Assembly (NCBI RefSeq): GCF_014695585.1
Contig: NZ_JACJON010000034.1
Location: 62,001 to 126,000, forward strand
Reading direction: 5' to 3'
From: Microcoleus sp. FACHB-831
GTDB lineage: Bacteria > Cyanobacteriota > Cyanobacteriia > Cyanobacteriales > FACHB-T130
DNA: 64,000 nt
The notes beneath the pieces were generated by a model. It saw nothing but the letters and a program-made list of their open reading frames with translations, made no database searches and had not been told where the DNA came from. This document shows, in pieces, positions 35,125 to 44,002 of this stretch (its first letter is position 1; the number at the start of each line of letters is the position of its first letter). Made by a program: the position numbers and the translations under genes.

Positions 35125-35907
35125 ATGGCAACTCAGTTTTTTTGTTCGAGGGGTATGGAACTTTTGGTTGCTTACTACCGCAATCCATCTATAAAAGTTC
35201 GCAATCAGCTAGTTCAGTTGAATGCTGGGTTGGTAAGAACAATGGCTCATAGAGCCAGCCAGCAGTGTGCTGAACCTTATGAAGATTTGGAGCAGATAGG
35301 CTATCTTGGTTTGATTCGAGCTGTTGAGCGGTTTAACCCTCATCAAGGCTGTGCTTTCAGCTCTTTTGCGGTTCCCTATATTCGCGGCGAAATTTTGCAT
35401 TATTTGCGCGACAAAGGCAGTGTGGTAAAGATCCCGCGCCGCTGGCAGGAACTGCAAAAGGAAGGCAAAAAAGTTCGTAAAGAGTTGACAGAAAAACTCG
35501 GACGTTCCCCTAAAGATGCTGAGATTGCCCAAGCACTCCGCGTATCTGTTCAAGAGTGGCGCGAAAGCAAGACGGCGACTGAGAACCGTCTGCCCGTGAG
35601 TTTAGATGCGGCTGTAGGACAACAGGTTGATTTACCTATAACTTTGGCAGATACGCTACCAGATCAGCGCGAACTAGCGCTACAGCATTTAGAAGAAGAT
35701 CGGCAACAGCTCGAAGGCGCTCTTAACTTGTTGGAAGAGAAGACGCAGGCTGCAATTGAGTTGGTGTTGTTGCGGGAGTTATCGCGTAAGGAAGCCGCCA
35801 AGCGAATTGGTGTTAGTCCGATGACGGTGACGCGCCATCTTAACCGAGGAATCGATCAGCTCGTGTTGCTGTTGCAGCCTCAAGCTACAGAGCGGCTGGC
35901 TAGCTAA
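35125..35907 (+). CDS. sigF: RNA polymerase sigma factor SigF (group 3)
   Basis: 260 residues with regions 2, 3 and 4 of a sigma-70 factor: LVRTMAHRASQQ...EDLEQIGYLGLIRAVERFNP (region 2.1-2.3, core binding and -10 recognition), FSSFAVPYIRGEILHYLRDK (2.4), KIPRRWQELQKEGKKVRKEL (3.0-3.1), and a C-terminal helix-turn-helix LSRKEAAKRIGVSPMTVTRHL (region 4.2). The lack of region 1.1 and the sequence place it with cyanobacterial group 3 SigF, linked in Synechocystis to pilus and motility genes and to stress. An internal ATG at 35155, preceded by GAGGGG, is an alternative start. No anti-sigma gene is adjacent. Confidence 0.9.
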   Translation: MATQFFCSRGMELLVAYYRNPSIKVRNQLVQLNAGLVRTMAHRASQQCAEPYEDLEQIGYLGLIRAVERFNPHQGCAFSSFAVPYIRGEILHYLRDKGSVVKIPRRWQELQKEGKKVRKELTEKLGRSPKDAEIAQALRVSVQEWRESKTATENRLPVSLDAAVGQQVDLPITLADTLPDQRELALQHLEEDRQQLEGALNLLEEKTQAAIELVLLRELSRKEAAKRIGVSPMTVTRHLNRGIDQLVLLLQPQATERLAS

Positions 35908-36936
35908 ACCATTACAATTTACAACGAAAATTTAAAAGGAAGCTTTTTGCCTTTTGGCTTCTGTTTCGCTTAAAGTTGTCGGGGATAGCAGCTTTTTTCA
36001 CAGCCGTTAGGCTTAACTTGTGAAAATTAACTATGGTAATGCTGCTATTGTCGTATATCCGGCATTTCCCCGCCTTTGCACTATTTATTTAATGGTTGAT
36101 GGCATTTCGGACGTTTAACCCTTGAAGCTGCCTAGTTTGTAGCAGGAACTTAGCGCGTGCAGGATTTTATAGCTTGTCCTAGCTACTAAACATAAATTAC
36201 TTAAAGGGGGAGCGATCGCTCTTTTTAATTTTTTCCTTCAGATACCGGACTTCTCTAAGAAGTCCGGTATCTCGCTACTGCGAATTATTTATGAGTGGGC
36301 TTCATAGGCGCGATCGCCCCTTGCCCGCAGCGCCCTACTAAGCCAAAGCGATTTTTTCAGCCAATAGTAATATCCATAATCCCAAACCATATCATCGTTA
36401 ACAGTTATTTTTGATACAAAATGGCAAAAATAATTATTTTTTTCAGGTTTTAATAATCCGATTGTTTACATATTTCTAAGCGTCCCCCTTATTCCACTTA
36501 TATCGCTTGGCAGATGAAAACCTTCTACTTCCTAGCGACTGTAAGAATAGCGCCTGGAATCTAGAGAAATAAATGACTTTTACAATAAGCGCAATTGCTA
36601 TTTATGATACAAAATTACCTACAAAAAGGAAGTAGAGAGATAATAAAATCACAACTAGGGAACTTTACATAAATCTCTGCCTCGATATAAAAAAGCGAGC
36701 GCTTACAAGAACATTTTTTAAGAAATGTGCGAATTCATACTGATTTATTAACTAATTTCAATAATACAAGTACATTACCACTGAAGGCAGAGCTTATAAA
36801 AATTATCCTTATTTCTGAGGGCAGATTATAAACTAGGAATTATTGAGCAAATATTGAATGTGTTAAGTCTGGCTTCCGGACGAAACTTTAGATAAGCGAA
36901 ACACTTAACAAATCTAATTTTTTACCAACACTTCAA
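35908..36936. other. 1-kb gene-free region
   Basis: AT-rich and without an open frame of note on either strand. It contains one perfect 14-bp palindrome at 36241-36271 and scattered HIP1 sites. Size and AT content would allow a non-coding RNA or a decayed gene, but I see no known signature. Confidence 0.5.
36241..36271. repeat. Perfect extragenic palindrome, GATACC family
   Basis: GATACCGGACTTCT (36241-36254) and AGAAGTCCGGTATC (36258-36271) with a CTA loop. Same design as the elements at 43698 and, more distantly, 32244. It lies in a 1-kb gene-free stretch, so it is not simply a gene terminator. Confidence 0.8.
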
Positions 36937-37596
36937 ATGAGCTTCTTTAACTTGCAGACACCGATTTTTCGCAGAAAAGAAATAACTCAAGATGTGCAAA
37001 ATTCTCCAGGCATATTGAGGATACACTTGCATATTGGAAAACTTACAATTTTTTCAACTTTCTATACAAGGCTGGATCAAGCTTGTATTTTGTGGGGTTT
37101 GATATCAGCAGCGATCTTTATAACTGCCCAATTTCTGCCTATTAGTTGGATAGATCAAGCAGTCTGGTGGTCAACGCTGACTATTGTTGGTACGATTTGC
37201 ATGGTTAATCTCACTTGGTTTCGGGTAAGGCTGGAAAAACTCCATTCTGTACTATATTGCTGGATAACTATGATGCTTGCAGGTCTGGCGATCACAGATT
37301 TGAGCATTTTCCTGGGATGGGGGGAAGTTTTGATGCGCCTGTGTCCGATGTGGTTGGGATTGGTGGCGTTTTGTTATTTGTGGACTGGGGTGGAAATGCG
37401 ATCGCGCACCTTTTTCCTGACTGGGATAATCCACTTGCTAGCTATATTAATTTTGCCTTTAGTGGAGAGTTGGCAGTTTTTAACGACGGGGATTGTGATG
37501 GGACTGAGCGTAGTGTTGCTGGCGGAGTTCCGCTGGGATATGCAACATAAAATAGATTGGGATTTGTTGACTCCAGAACAGAAACTGTATATCTAA
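36937..37596 (+). CDS. Conserved membrane protein of unknown function
   Basis: 219 residues with five or six membrane helices (ILWGLISAAIFITAQFLPI, WWSTLTIVGTICMVNLTW, VLYCWITMMLAGLAITDL, CPMWLGLVAFCYLWTG, FFLTGIIHLLAILILPLV, LTTGIVMGLSVVLLAEF) and a hydrophilic N-terminus. The C-terminus ends RWDMQHKIDWDLLTPEQ. I recognise no transporter motif; similar proteins exist in other cyanobacteria. It is followed by a very strong terminator and preceded by the 1-kb gene-free region, so it is a single-gene unit. Confidence 0.75.
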   Translation: MSFFNLQTPIFRRKEITQDVQNSPGILRIHLHIGKLTIFSTFYTRLDQACILWGLISAAIFITAQFLPISWIDQAVWWSTLTIVGTICMVNLTWFRVRLEKLHSVLYCWITMMLAGLAITDLSIFLGWGEVLMRLCPMWLGLVAFCYLWTGVEMRSRTFFLTGIIHLLAILILPLVESWQFLTTGIVMGLSVVLLAEFRWDMQHKIDWDLLTPEQKLYI

Positions 37597-37642
37597 GATG
37601 ACGCGATCGCTTTTGGATGATGCTAATTCCCCAAATACAAAG

Positions 37643-37675
37643 AAAAGAGGAGAGCGACTATCGCTCTCCTCTTTT
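37643..37675 (+). terminator. Strong terminator after the membrane protein gene
   Basis: Perfect 15-bp stem AAAAGAGGAGAGCGA / TCGCTCTCCTCTTTT with a 3-nt CTA loop, 46 bp after the stop codon, ending in TTTT. Confidence 0.85.
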
Positions 37676-37713
37676 GTTACTACCAACAATAAGTTCTATT
37701 ACCTCAGATGACT

Positions 37714-37742
37714 AGCGGGATTTCATGTCTGCGATCGCACCT
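37714..37742 (-). repeat. Duplicated 3' tail of chlD
   Basis: The roughly 28 bases GCGGGATTTCATGTCTGCGATCGCACCTT repeat, with only a few changes, the sequence at 37818-37846 that encodes the last residues ([10 protein letters not shown]) and stop of chlD. The copy lies about 105 bp beyond the real stop and is not in a gene. Confidence 0.75.
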
Positions 37743-37814
37743 TAATTTCTTGAAACCCGCCCAGGTGGGGTTTGTGTATCTAGGCGCGATTAAAATCGCC
37801 GGAATATGTTGATG

Positions 37815-39794
37815 TTACCGGGATTTCATATCTGCGATCGCACCTTTCGTCATAGCAGCGAGCGTCTTATCATTGGCTTTGGGTAAGTGATAATATTTCC
37901 CTCCAGCATTCTTAGCCAATTCTTTGGCAAAACCAGTGGAAACAAACTTATTCTCCGTATCAATTACTAACAACTGAATTCCCAAAGCGCGAACCCTAGC
38001 AGCAATCTCCAAAAGTTCTTTCTTAATATCCGGCTTCTCCCCTTCCTGCATCGGTTCACCCAAAGAACGAGCGAGGGGAATATTACCCCTTCCATCGGTA
38101 ATCGCCACAATCACAACTTGACCGATATCTCCGCTCATCTGAGCATTAGTTCCCACGCGCACGGCTTGAGTTAAACCATGCGCTAAAGGCGAACCACCCC
38201 CGCATGGCATTCTCTCCAAACGCCGTCTCGCTAATGCAATCGAACGAGTCGGAGGTAATAAAACTTCTGCTTGTTCTCCCCGGAAAGGAATCAGCGCCAC
38301 TTGATCGCGGCTTTCATAAGCTTCTGTTAGTAATTGCAAGACGGCACCCTTAGCAGATTGCATTCGGTTAAGCGCCATCGAGCCAGAAGCATCAACTACA
38401 AAAATTACTAAAGAACCAGCTTTGCGTACTAAGCGCTTGCCGCGAATATCTCCCTGTTCTACTATTACTTTGCGGTTGGGTTGACGCGCTCGCCTTGCTT
38501 TTTGATAAGGTGAAGCTGCTCTCAAAGTAGCATCAACTGCAATCCTTCGCACTGGCCCTTTGGGTAACATCGGTTTGATGTAGCGTCCCCTATCTTCCGA
38601 GAAGATTTTACTGCGACTTCCAGACTTACCCCGTCGCTGCGCCATCTGAGCAAAATAAAGTACGCTGGGGTCGAGAATTACTCCTTCTGGATCGAAGACA
38701 AATTCTTCGGGAACATTTGGCTGATCCTGTTGCGGTTCTTCTGGCTTTTCCTCCTCATCTTGTTCATCCTGCTCATCTTGTTCTTGCTGAGATTCATCTT
38801 GTGGCGGTGGCGGTGGTGGCGGTGGTGGTGGTGGCGTTTCTTCGGGTGGAGTTTGCACGATTGTGGCGCGAGGAACTATTACTAATTCGACAGCACGCCG
38901 CAAATCTTCTGCGGTTACTTCCGTGCGTCCTTCTAGCGCTGCTGCTGCTTTGGCAACTCGCAAGGCAAATAATTCGGCTCGATGTCCTTGCACTCCGCCT
39001 CGAATTGCTTCATTCACCAAATATTCGATTTGCTCGTGGGTGATGCGGACATCTTTCAGCCATTCCCGTGCTAACACGATTTGGGTTTTGAGGTCGTCGA
39101 TGTCTTCGGTGTATTGAGTGAGAAAATCTTGGGCAGATTTGGCGTATGCGATCGCTTGATCTACTGCTTCGACTCGTTGATCTAATCCCAGGACGGCATC
39201 AGCGCTAAGAGTAATTGCAATTCTGTCTAGCAAATGTTCTCTAATATCGCCTTCTTCCGGATTATAGGTAGATATCAACAAAGGCTTGCAAGGGTGTTCA
39301 AAACTAATCCCTTCTCGCTCAATTAAATTGCGTCCTTCGGATAATACGCTTAGCAGTTGGTTGGCAATTTGGTCGTCGAGTAGATTAATTTCATCGACAT
39401 ACAAAACGCCTCGATTTGCAGTTGCAAGCAAGCCTGGTTGAAATACGGTGTCTCCCTGTTTTACAGATTGCTCGACATCAACTGAACCCAGCAATCTATC
39501 TTCTGTTATTCCCAGAGGAATTTGTACAAAAGGTGCTGGGATAACTTCGGTTTCCGATCCATCGTTGGGGTCGGCGTTGCAGAAAGAGCCTTTTACGACT
39601 TCAATGGGTGGTAAAAGTGCGTGTATGGCGCGTGCCATAACGGATTTGGCCGTCCCGCGACGACCAGCGATCGCAACTCCCCCCAGTCCCGGATCGACTG
39701 CTGCCAAAAGCAGCGCTAGTTTGATTGCCTCTTGTCCCACAACAGCTGTGAGGGGAAAAGCAGTAATTGTAGAAGTGGTAGTAGGCGCAGGCAT
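37815..39794 (-). CDS. chlD: Magnesium chelatase subunit D
   Basis: 659 residues. The N-terminal AAA+ domain has [20 protein letters not shown]-loop [14 protein letters not shown] and the ChlI-like [21 protein letters not shown] linker of polyproline followed by an acidic run ([15 protein letters not shown]) connects to a von Willebrand A domain with MIDAS motif [13 protein letters not shown]. ChlD pairs with ChlI and ChlH to insert Mg2+ into protoporphyrin IX, the first committed step of chlorophyll synthesis. Polypeptide and domain order are complete. Gene alone on the minus strand. Confidence 0.96.
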   Translation of the reverse strand: MPAPTTTSTITAFPLTAVVGQEAIKLALLLAAVDPGLGGVAIAGRRGTAKSVMARAIHALLPPIEVVKGSFCNADPNDGSETEVIPAPFVQIPLGITEDRLLGSVDVEQSVKQGDTVFQPGLLATANRGVLYVDEINLLDDQIANQLLSVLSEGRNLIEREGISFEHPCKPLLISTYNPEEGDIREHLLDRIAITLSADAVLGLDQRVEAVDQAIAYAKSAQDFLTQYTEDIDDLKTQIVLAREWLKDVRITHEQIEYLVNEAIRGGVQGHRAELFALRVAKAAAALEGRTEVTAEDLRRAVELVIVPRATIVQTPPEETPPPPPPPPPPPQDESQQEQDEQDEQDEEEKPEEPQQDQPNVPEEFVFDPEGVILDPSVLYFAQMAQRRGKSGSRSKIFSEDRGRYIKPMLPKGPVRRIAVDATLRAASPYQKARRARQPNRKVIVEQGDIRGKRLVRKAGSLVIFVVDASGSMALNRMQSAKGAVLQLLTEAYESRDQVALIPFRGEQAEVLLPPTRSIALARRRLERMPCGGGSPLAHGLTQAVRVGTNAQMSGDIGQVVIVAITDGRGNIPLARSLGEPMQEGEKPDIKKELLEIAARVRALGIQLLVIDTENKFVSTGFAKELAKNAGGKYYHLPKANDKTLAAMTKGAIADMKSR

Positions 39795-40156
39795 CGGTTT
39801 AATCTTCGCTAGTCCAGGTTTTTAGCATATCAACTTTGCCCTCCGTTCTAAAGGTTATGGTTGGGTTTTTTTATTGCCTGTGCGATCGCCTCCTCTGCTG
39901 GGAATACTAAAATTAGCTGCCTAAACTGAGCGATGGTTCTATTTTTTCTATCATTCTGACTCTATAACCGCGTTATAGCTGGTAGCAGGCATGATTACCT
40001 ACTTTCTACTGTCTATATGTTCCGGAGAGTCTGTCTAGAGTTAGTAAATTCTCTAAATTTATTAACTAAGCTTAATAATTGATTGACATATCATAAGATA
40101 TTCCTTAGTTTCAATATAAGGAATTCGTAAATATCTAACTCAAGGAGGATGCAAAC
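39795..40156. other. Intergenic region upstream of aqpZ
   Basis: Divergent promoters for chlD and the aquaporin should lie here. AAGGAGGATGC just before 40157 is the aquaporin ribosome site. No further motif recognised. Confidence 0.4.
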
Positions 40157-40846
40157 ATGAACAAGAATGCAAAAATACTGCTTGCTGAAACGTTTGGCAC
40201 TTTTGTGTTGGTTTTAGGTGGATGCGGAAGTGCTGTTTTAGCAGGAAAAAATATTGGCTACCTGGGAGTATCGATTGCCTTTGGTTTGTCGTTATTAGTG
40301 ATGGCTTATACGATTGGGGGAGTTTCAGGATGCCATATTAATCCAGCTGTCACTGTTGGTTTATTTGTTGCAAAAAAAATGGATAAAGGATTGCTGCCCT
40401 TTTATATAATTGGTCAGCTTTCGGGAGCAATAATAGCCGGAGGCGTGTTGTATTTAATAGCATCAGGAACGGCTGATTTTGATATAAGTAAAGGATTTGC
40501 AACTAATGGGTATGGAGAACATTCTCCTGGTGGCTACAATCTGATTGCAGCAGCGGTAACGGAAATTGTATTAACATTTTTCTTGTTATTCACAATTATG
40601 GGAACTAGCCATCCTAAATTCCCACTCGGATTTGAAGGGATTTCTATAGGTTTGGTGCTGGTATTAATTCATCTTGTGGGTATCCCTGTAACCAATACTT
40701 CAGTAAATCCTGCCAGAAGCATTGGAGTTGCAGTTTATCAGGGCGGATGGGCAATAACAGAATTATGGTTGTTTATTGTAGCGCCGATAATTGGTGCGGT
40801 TTTAGCTGTTTATGCTTATAACTTAATTAAGCCAGAACATAGTTAA
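40157..40846 (+). CDS. aqpZ: Aquaporin Z
   Basis: 229 residues, six membrane helices and two half-helices with the signature NPA boxes: [11 protein letters not shown] and [30 protein letters not shown] is the typical AqpZ N-terminus. The selectivity-filter residues expected for a water-selective pore are present (His in [12 protein letters not shown], Arg after the second NPA). It conducts water across the plasma membrane, likely in osmotic adjustment. The ribosome site AAGGAGG is strong. Single gene followed by a GC-rich hairpin. Confidence 0.95.
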   Translation: MNKNAKILLAETFGTFVLVLGGCGSAVLAGKNIGYLGVSIAFGLSLLVMAYTIGGVSGCHINPAVTVGLFVAKKMDKGLLPFYIIGQLSGAIIAGGVLYLIASGTADFDISKGFATNGYGEHSPGGYNLIAAAVTEIVLTFFLLFTIMGTSHPKFPLGFEGISIGLVLVLIHLVGIPVTNTSVNPARSIGVAVYQGGWAITELWLFIVAPIIGAVLAVYAYNLIKPEHS

Positions 40847-40858
40847 GCAGTGAATTAG

Positions 40859-40903
40859 GGGTGCGATCGCGCGGTTGATTTAAGGAGAGCCGCGATCGCA
40901 CCC
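40859..40903 (+). terminator. GC-rich hairpin after aqpZ
   Basis: GGGTGCGATCGCG (40859-40871) pairs with CGCGATCGCACCC (40891-40903); both arms contain HIP1. It lies 13 bp after the aqpZ stop. No T run, so terminator function is likely but not certain. Confidence 0.55.
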
Positions 40904-41026
40904 TCTCACAACAAACAAATAAAAGTATGCAGCCAGTTGTGTAAAATTTATATTTTAATAGAAATTATAACGACGGAAGCCTTTTGAGGAAATGACATAC
41001 TAGCTTATAGTATCTAAAATTTTAAA

Positions 41027-42214
41027 ATGGCTATTAGCAACCACGAACAAGTTGGGAGAGCTTTAACCTTTTTACGTCAAGGATTGTACCCGTATGTCGA
41101 GCGGGAAATGCAGGCCGTTTACGGCGATCGCTGGCTGACAGCCGCCACATCGAGCCTACCCTACGACCGGGGTGAAGAAGTTATGCGTGAGGACGTTTCT
41201 GCTTTACTAACAGTCATGTCAAGGCAGTGGGATAGCGTCTTCAAACAAAAACTGAGTTACGTTGAACGCGCTCTAGTGAGTGAAATAATTGAAATCCGCA
41301 ACAAATGGGCGCACAAACCTACCTTTTCTACAGATGACACCTATCGCGCTCTTGACAGTATTGCCCGGCTCCTCAAGGCTATTTCTGCATTAGAGGCAGA
41401 TACAGTAGAAAAGCAGAAGCAAGAAGTTATGCGAATCCTGTCTCAAGAGCAAACACGTTATGAAAATCGCCGTATTTCAGCTGAAGAATCTCGCATTAGA
41501 GAGAGATTCGATGAACTATTAAAACAACTGCCATTTCAGGATGCTTCTCTCCTACATCGCGCACTTACCCACCGCTCATACCTTTATGAAAACCCCAGAG
41601 AAGTAAGCGAGGACAACGAGCGCCTAGAGTTTCTGGGTGATGCTGTTCTGGGTTTTCTAAGCAGCGAGTTTATGTATAGTTTTTACCCGGAAATGAATGA
41701 AGCTCAAATGACTCGTCTACGCTCGGAGTTAGTCGATGAGGAACAATTGGCAAGATTTGCTAATGCCCTAGAGCTAGGCAAATGGATGCGACTAGGTAAG
41801 GGGACGATGATAGATGGAGGACGTACAAATTCTTTATTGCTTAGTAACACTTTTGAAGCAATTATCGGTGCTTACTTTCTTGATTCGGGCATTGATGCAG
41901 CCCGCGATTTGTTGTCACCTTTGTTTACATCGGTAGCTGAAGAAGTGGTTTCTTATCAGTCCGATGTAGACTCTCAGATTCTTGTAGACTCCAAGAATGT
42001 GTTTCAGCAGTGGGCGCAGGCGAACACTAGCTCGCTTCTCCCTAAGTACTTCACAATCAAGGAGGAAGGGCCATCTCACGATAAAAAGTTCACTGTTGAA
42101 GTGCGTGTGGGTGACACCAAGTATGGAAGCGGTACGGGGAGCAGCAAAAAAGATGCTGAAAAGCGTGCAGCTGAAGATGCGATCGCGAAGCTGAAAAAAC
42201 GAGGGCTGATGTAA
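41027..42214 (+). CDS. HEPN (Swt1-type)-ribonuclease III fusion protein
   Basis: 395 residues. Residues 160-395 are a full RNase III: signature NERLEFLGDAVL (197-208), a second catalytic segment SNTFEAIIGAYFLDSG (273-288) and a C-terminal double-stranded RNA-binding domain (about 320-392). Residues 1-125 are an extra domain absent from ordinary RNase III: EQVGRALTFLRQGLYPYVER, then RNKWAHKPTFSTDDTYRALD with the HEPN motif Arg91-x4-His96, matching my recollection of Swt1-family HEPN domains. A charged helix (126-160) links them. HEPN domains are usually RNases. The RNase III metal position aligned with E. coli Asp114 is Asn274, while Glu198, Glu201, Asp205 and Glu277 are kept. Not obviously in an operon. 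Confidence 0.9.
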   Translation: MAISNHEQVGRALTFLRQGLYPYVEREMQAVYGDRWLTAATSSLPYDRGEEVMREDVSALLTVMSRQWDSVFKQKLSYVERALVSEIIEIRNKWAHKPTFSTDDTYRALDSIARLLKAISALEADTVEKQKQEVMRILSQEQTRYENRRISAEESRIRERFDELLKQLPFQDASLLHRALTHRSYLYENPREVSEDNERLEFLGDAVLGFLSSEFMYSFYPEMNEAQMTRLRSELVDEEQLARFANALELGKWMRLGKGTMIDGGRTNSLLLSNTFEAIIGAYFLDSGIDAARDLLSPLFTSVAEEVVSYQSDVDSQILVDSKNVFQQWAQANTSSLLPKYFTIKEEGPSHDKKFTVEVRVGDTKYGSGTGSSKKDAEKRAAEDAIAKLKKRGLM

Positions 42215-42380
42215 ACATGTTAGCCCGCATCCTATGAACCAAAGTGCGAGCGCTAGGAAAATAGTCTTGGTTGCTTACTAATCTATGGCGGCGGTTAGAT
42301 GAAATGCTGTAGTAACTCGCGTACTAATAAAGACAGAATTAGTTTCAGCGTTGTTCGTCCAGCTTTTTACAATAGCAGCA

Positions 42381-43502
42381 ATGACACAGGCACCTCCCCG
42401 CAGAAAACAATCTGTGTCTCTGACACCCAAGGTGATTTTTGGGCTGCTCAAAGAGACATTTAAAGAATGGCAAGAAGATAAGGCGTCGCGGCTGGCGGCA
42501 GCGCTGGCATACTACACCACATTCTCGCTGGCACCACTATTAATTATTGCGATCGCGATCGCTAGTCTGGTTTTTGGGCAAGAAGCCGCCCAAGGCACTA
42601 TTGACGATCAACTTAGAGGTTTAATTGGCTCGGAAGGCGCAACAGCCATCCAAGACATGATTAAAAATTCCCAGAAACCAGCCGAGGGCACAATCGCCAC
42701 CATCATCAGCTTCGTCCTCCTCTTCTTTGGTGCCTCTGGAGTTTTTGCCGAATTGCAAGATTCGCTCAACACTATCTGGGAAGTAGCACCAAAGCCGGAT
42801 GCAGGCGTTAAGAACATCCTACGCTCTCGCTTTTTGTCTTTCACAATGGTGTTGGTGATTGGTTTCTTGCTGCTGGTGTCGCTCGTATTGAGTGCGGGTT
42901 TGGCAGCATTGGGAAATTATTTTGGCAATCTGGTTCCCAATCTAGCCATACTGTGGCAAACCTTAAACTTCCTCATCTCCTTCGGCGTCATCACCGTCCT
43001 GTTTGCGATGATTTACAGAATTTTGCCCGATGCAAAAATCGCCTGGGGTGATGTATGGATTGGTGCTGCTATCACTTCGTTACTATTTAGCATCGGTAAG
43101 TGGCTGATTGGGCTGTATCTAGGTAATAGCAGCGTCGGTTCAACTTATGGTGCAGCTGGTTCCTTTGTGGTTCTACTTCTGTGGGTGAATTATTCTGCAC
43201 AAATTCTGTTTTTTGGGGCTGAATTTACTCAGGTTTATGCCAATAAGTTTGGCTCCCAAATTGTCCCCGATAAGAATGCGGTATTCGTCACCAAAGAGAC
43301 TAGGGCACAGCAAGGAATACCCCATAAGCAAGATCTCAACGACGCAGTAGCTGAAAGCGATAATGCATCTAACAATATTCAGCAACGGGAAAATAAGCGA
43401 AAGTCACCACATCCAGCGGCGGTAGCACTCAGCGCGATCGTCGGCGCTTATCGGGGCGTTACCCAGATGGGGAAAGGTAAAGGAAAAAAGAAAAACAGGT
43501 AG
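42381..43502 (+). CDS. YihY/BrkB family membrane protein
   Basis: 373 residues from ATG 42381; the frame is open ten codons further to a TTG, but MTQAPPRRKQ is the natural start. About six membrane helices follow a cytoplasmic helix: TFKEWQEDKASRLAAALAYYTTFSLAPLLIIAIAI (family signature, Tyr-Tyr-Thr at the membrane entry), FFGASGVFAELQDSLNTIW, ILPDAKIAWGDVWIGA and GAAGSFVVLLLWVNYSAQIL. The tail is basic and hydrophilic. Formerly annotated as RNase BN, which is incorrect for this family. The role in bacteria is unknown. Same strand as the RNase III fusion but with a 166-bp gap. Confidence 0.9.
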   Translation: MTQAPPRRKQSVSLTPKVIFGLLKETFKEWQEDKASRLAAALAYYTTFSLAPLLIIAIAIASLVFGQEAAQGTIDDQLRGLIGSEGATAIQDMIKNSQKPAEGTIATIISFVLLFFGASGVFAELQDSLNTIWEVAPKPDAGVKNILRSRFLSFTMVLVIGFLLLVSLVLSAGLAALGNYFGNLVPNLAILWQTLNFLISFGVITVLFAMIYRILPDAKIAWGDVWIGAAITSLLFSIGKWLIGLYLGNSSVGSTYGAAGSFVVLLLWVNYSAQILFFGAEFTQVYANKFGSQIVPDKNAVFVTKETRAQQGIPHKQDLNDAVAESDNASNNIQQRENKRKSPHPAAVALSAIVGAYRGVTQMGKGKGKKKNR

Positions 43503-43697
43503 CAATGGAACAGGGCAACCAAGATGCCCACTCCACAAGAAAAGATTATTTCTGATTTTCCTTTAACAATACTTGGGACAGTGCAAATTTGGCGGCGGAA
43601 AACTTTGAGTTTTCGTTACTGCTGAGAGACTATATTAGGCCCATTCTTTCGCGAAGCTGTGCCTCATATAGCCGTCCTACATGATTCGTGAAGGCGT

Positions 43698-43728
43698 GAT
43701 ACCCGATTTCCCTAAGAAGTCGGGTATC
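43698..43728. repeat. Extragenic palindrome, GATACC family, second copy
   Basis: GATACCCGATTTC (43698-43710) and GAAGTCGGGTATC (43716-43728) form a 13-bp stem with one G-T pair and a 5-nt loop. It is nearly the same in size and outer sequence as the element at 36241. Confidence 0.75.
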
Positions 43729-43811
43729 TGAACCTCTGCCATCTCACAACTCAAATAGTATTGCTGGAGTATTGCTCTAAACCCCGCTTAGTCAAAGCTT
43801 CTTGTCCTATA

Positions 43812-43843
43812 GCCCCACCCTTCCAGGGTAGGGCATTTTTTTT
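43812..43843 (+). terminator. Rho-independent terminator
   Basis: GCCCCACCCT/AGGGTAGGGC stem (43812-43821 and 43825-43834; one mismatch) with TCC loop, followed by ATTTTTTTT. A textbook terminator on the + strand, about 310 bp after the YihY stop. It may end a non-coding transcript from this gap or prevent read-through into nirB. Confidence 0.85.
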
Positions 43844-43920
43844 GCGGCTGAGATTTTTAAACACTAAATGCAAAAAATAAATGGGGATCGAGCATACCTT
43901 GCATAGCGAAACACTGGTTT

Positions 43921-43934
43921 GTAATCAAATATAC
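43921..43934. promoter_or_regulatory. NtcA-like site GTA-N8-TAC upstream of nirB
   Basis: GTAATCAAATATAC is an exact GTA-N8-TAC match, the core of sites bound by NtcA, the nitrogen regulator of cyanobacteria, located before a nitrite reductase gene. The expected TAN3T -10 element is not found 20-24 bases further on; the nearest TAN3T is at 43969. The site is plausible but unproven. Confidence 0.5.
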
Positions 43935-44002
43935 GAAATGCCACTTGAAGATTTTTTGAGCGGTCTTATAGGATGACTAAGACACAAAGCGCTGAGAAAT
44001 TT

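Larger units (their letters stand above)
43503..43972. other. Intergenic region holding a palindrome, a terminator and an NtcA-like site
   Basis: 470 bp between the YihY gene and nirB with no open frame of interest. The palindromic repeat, terminator and GTA-N8-TAC motif inside it are described in their own entries. Confidence 0.6.
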
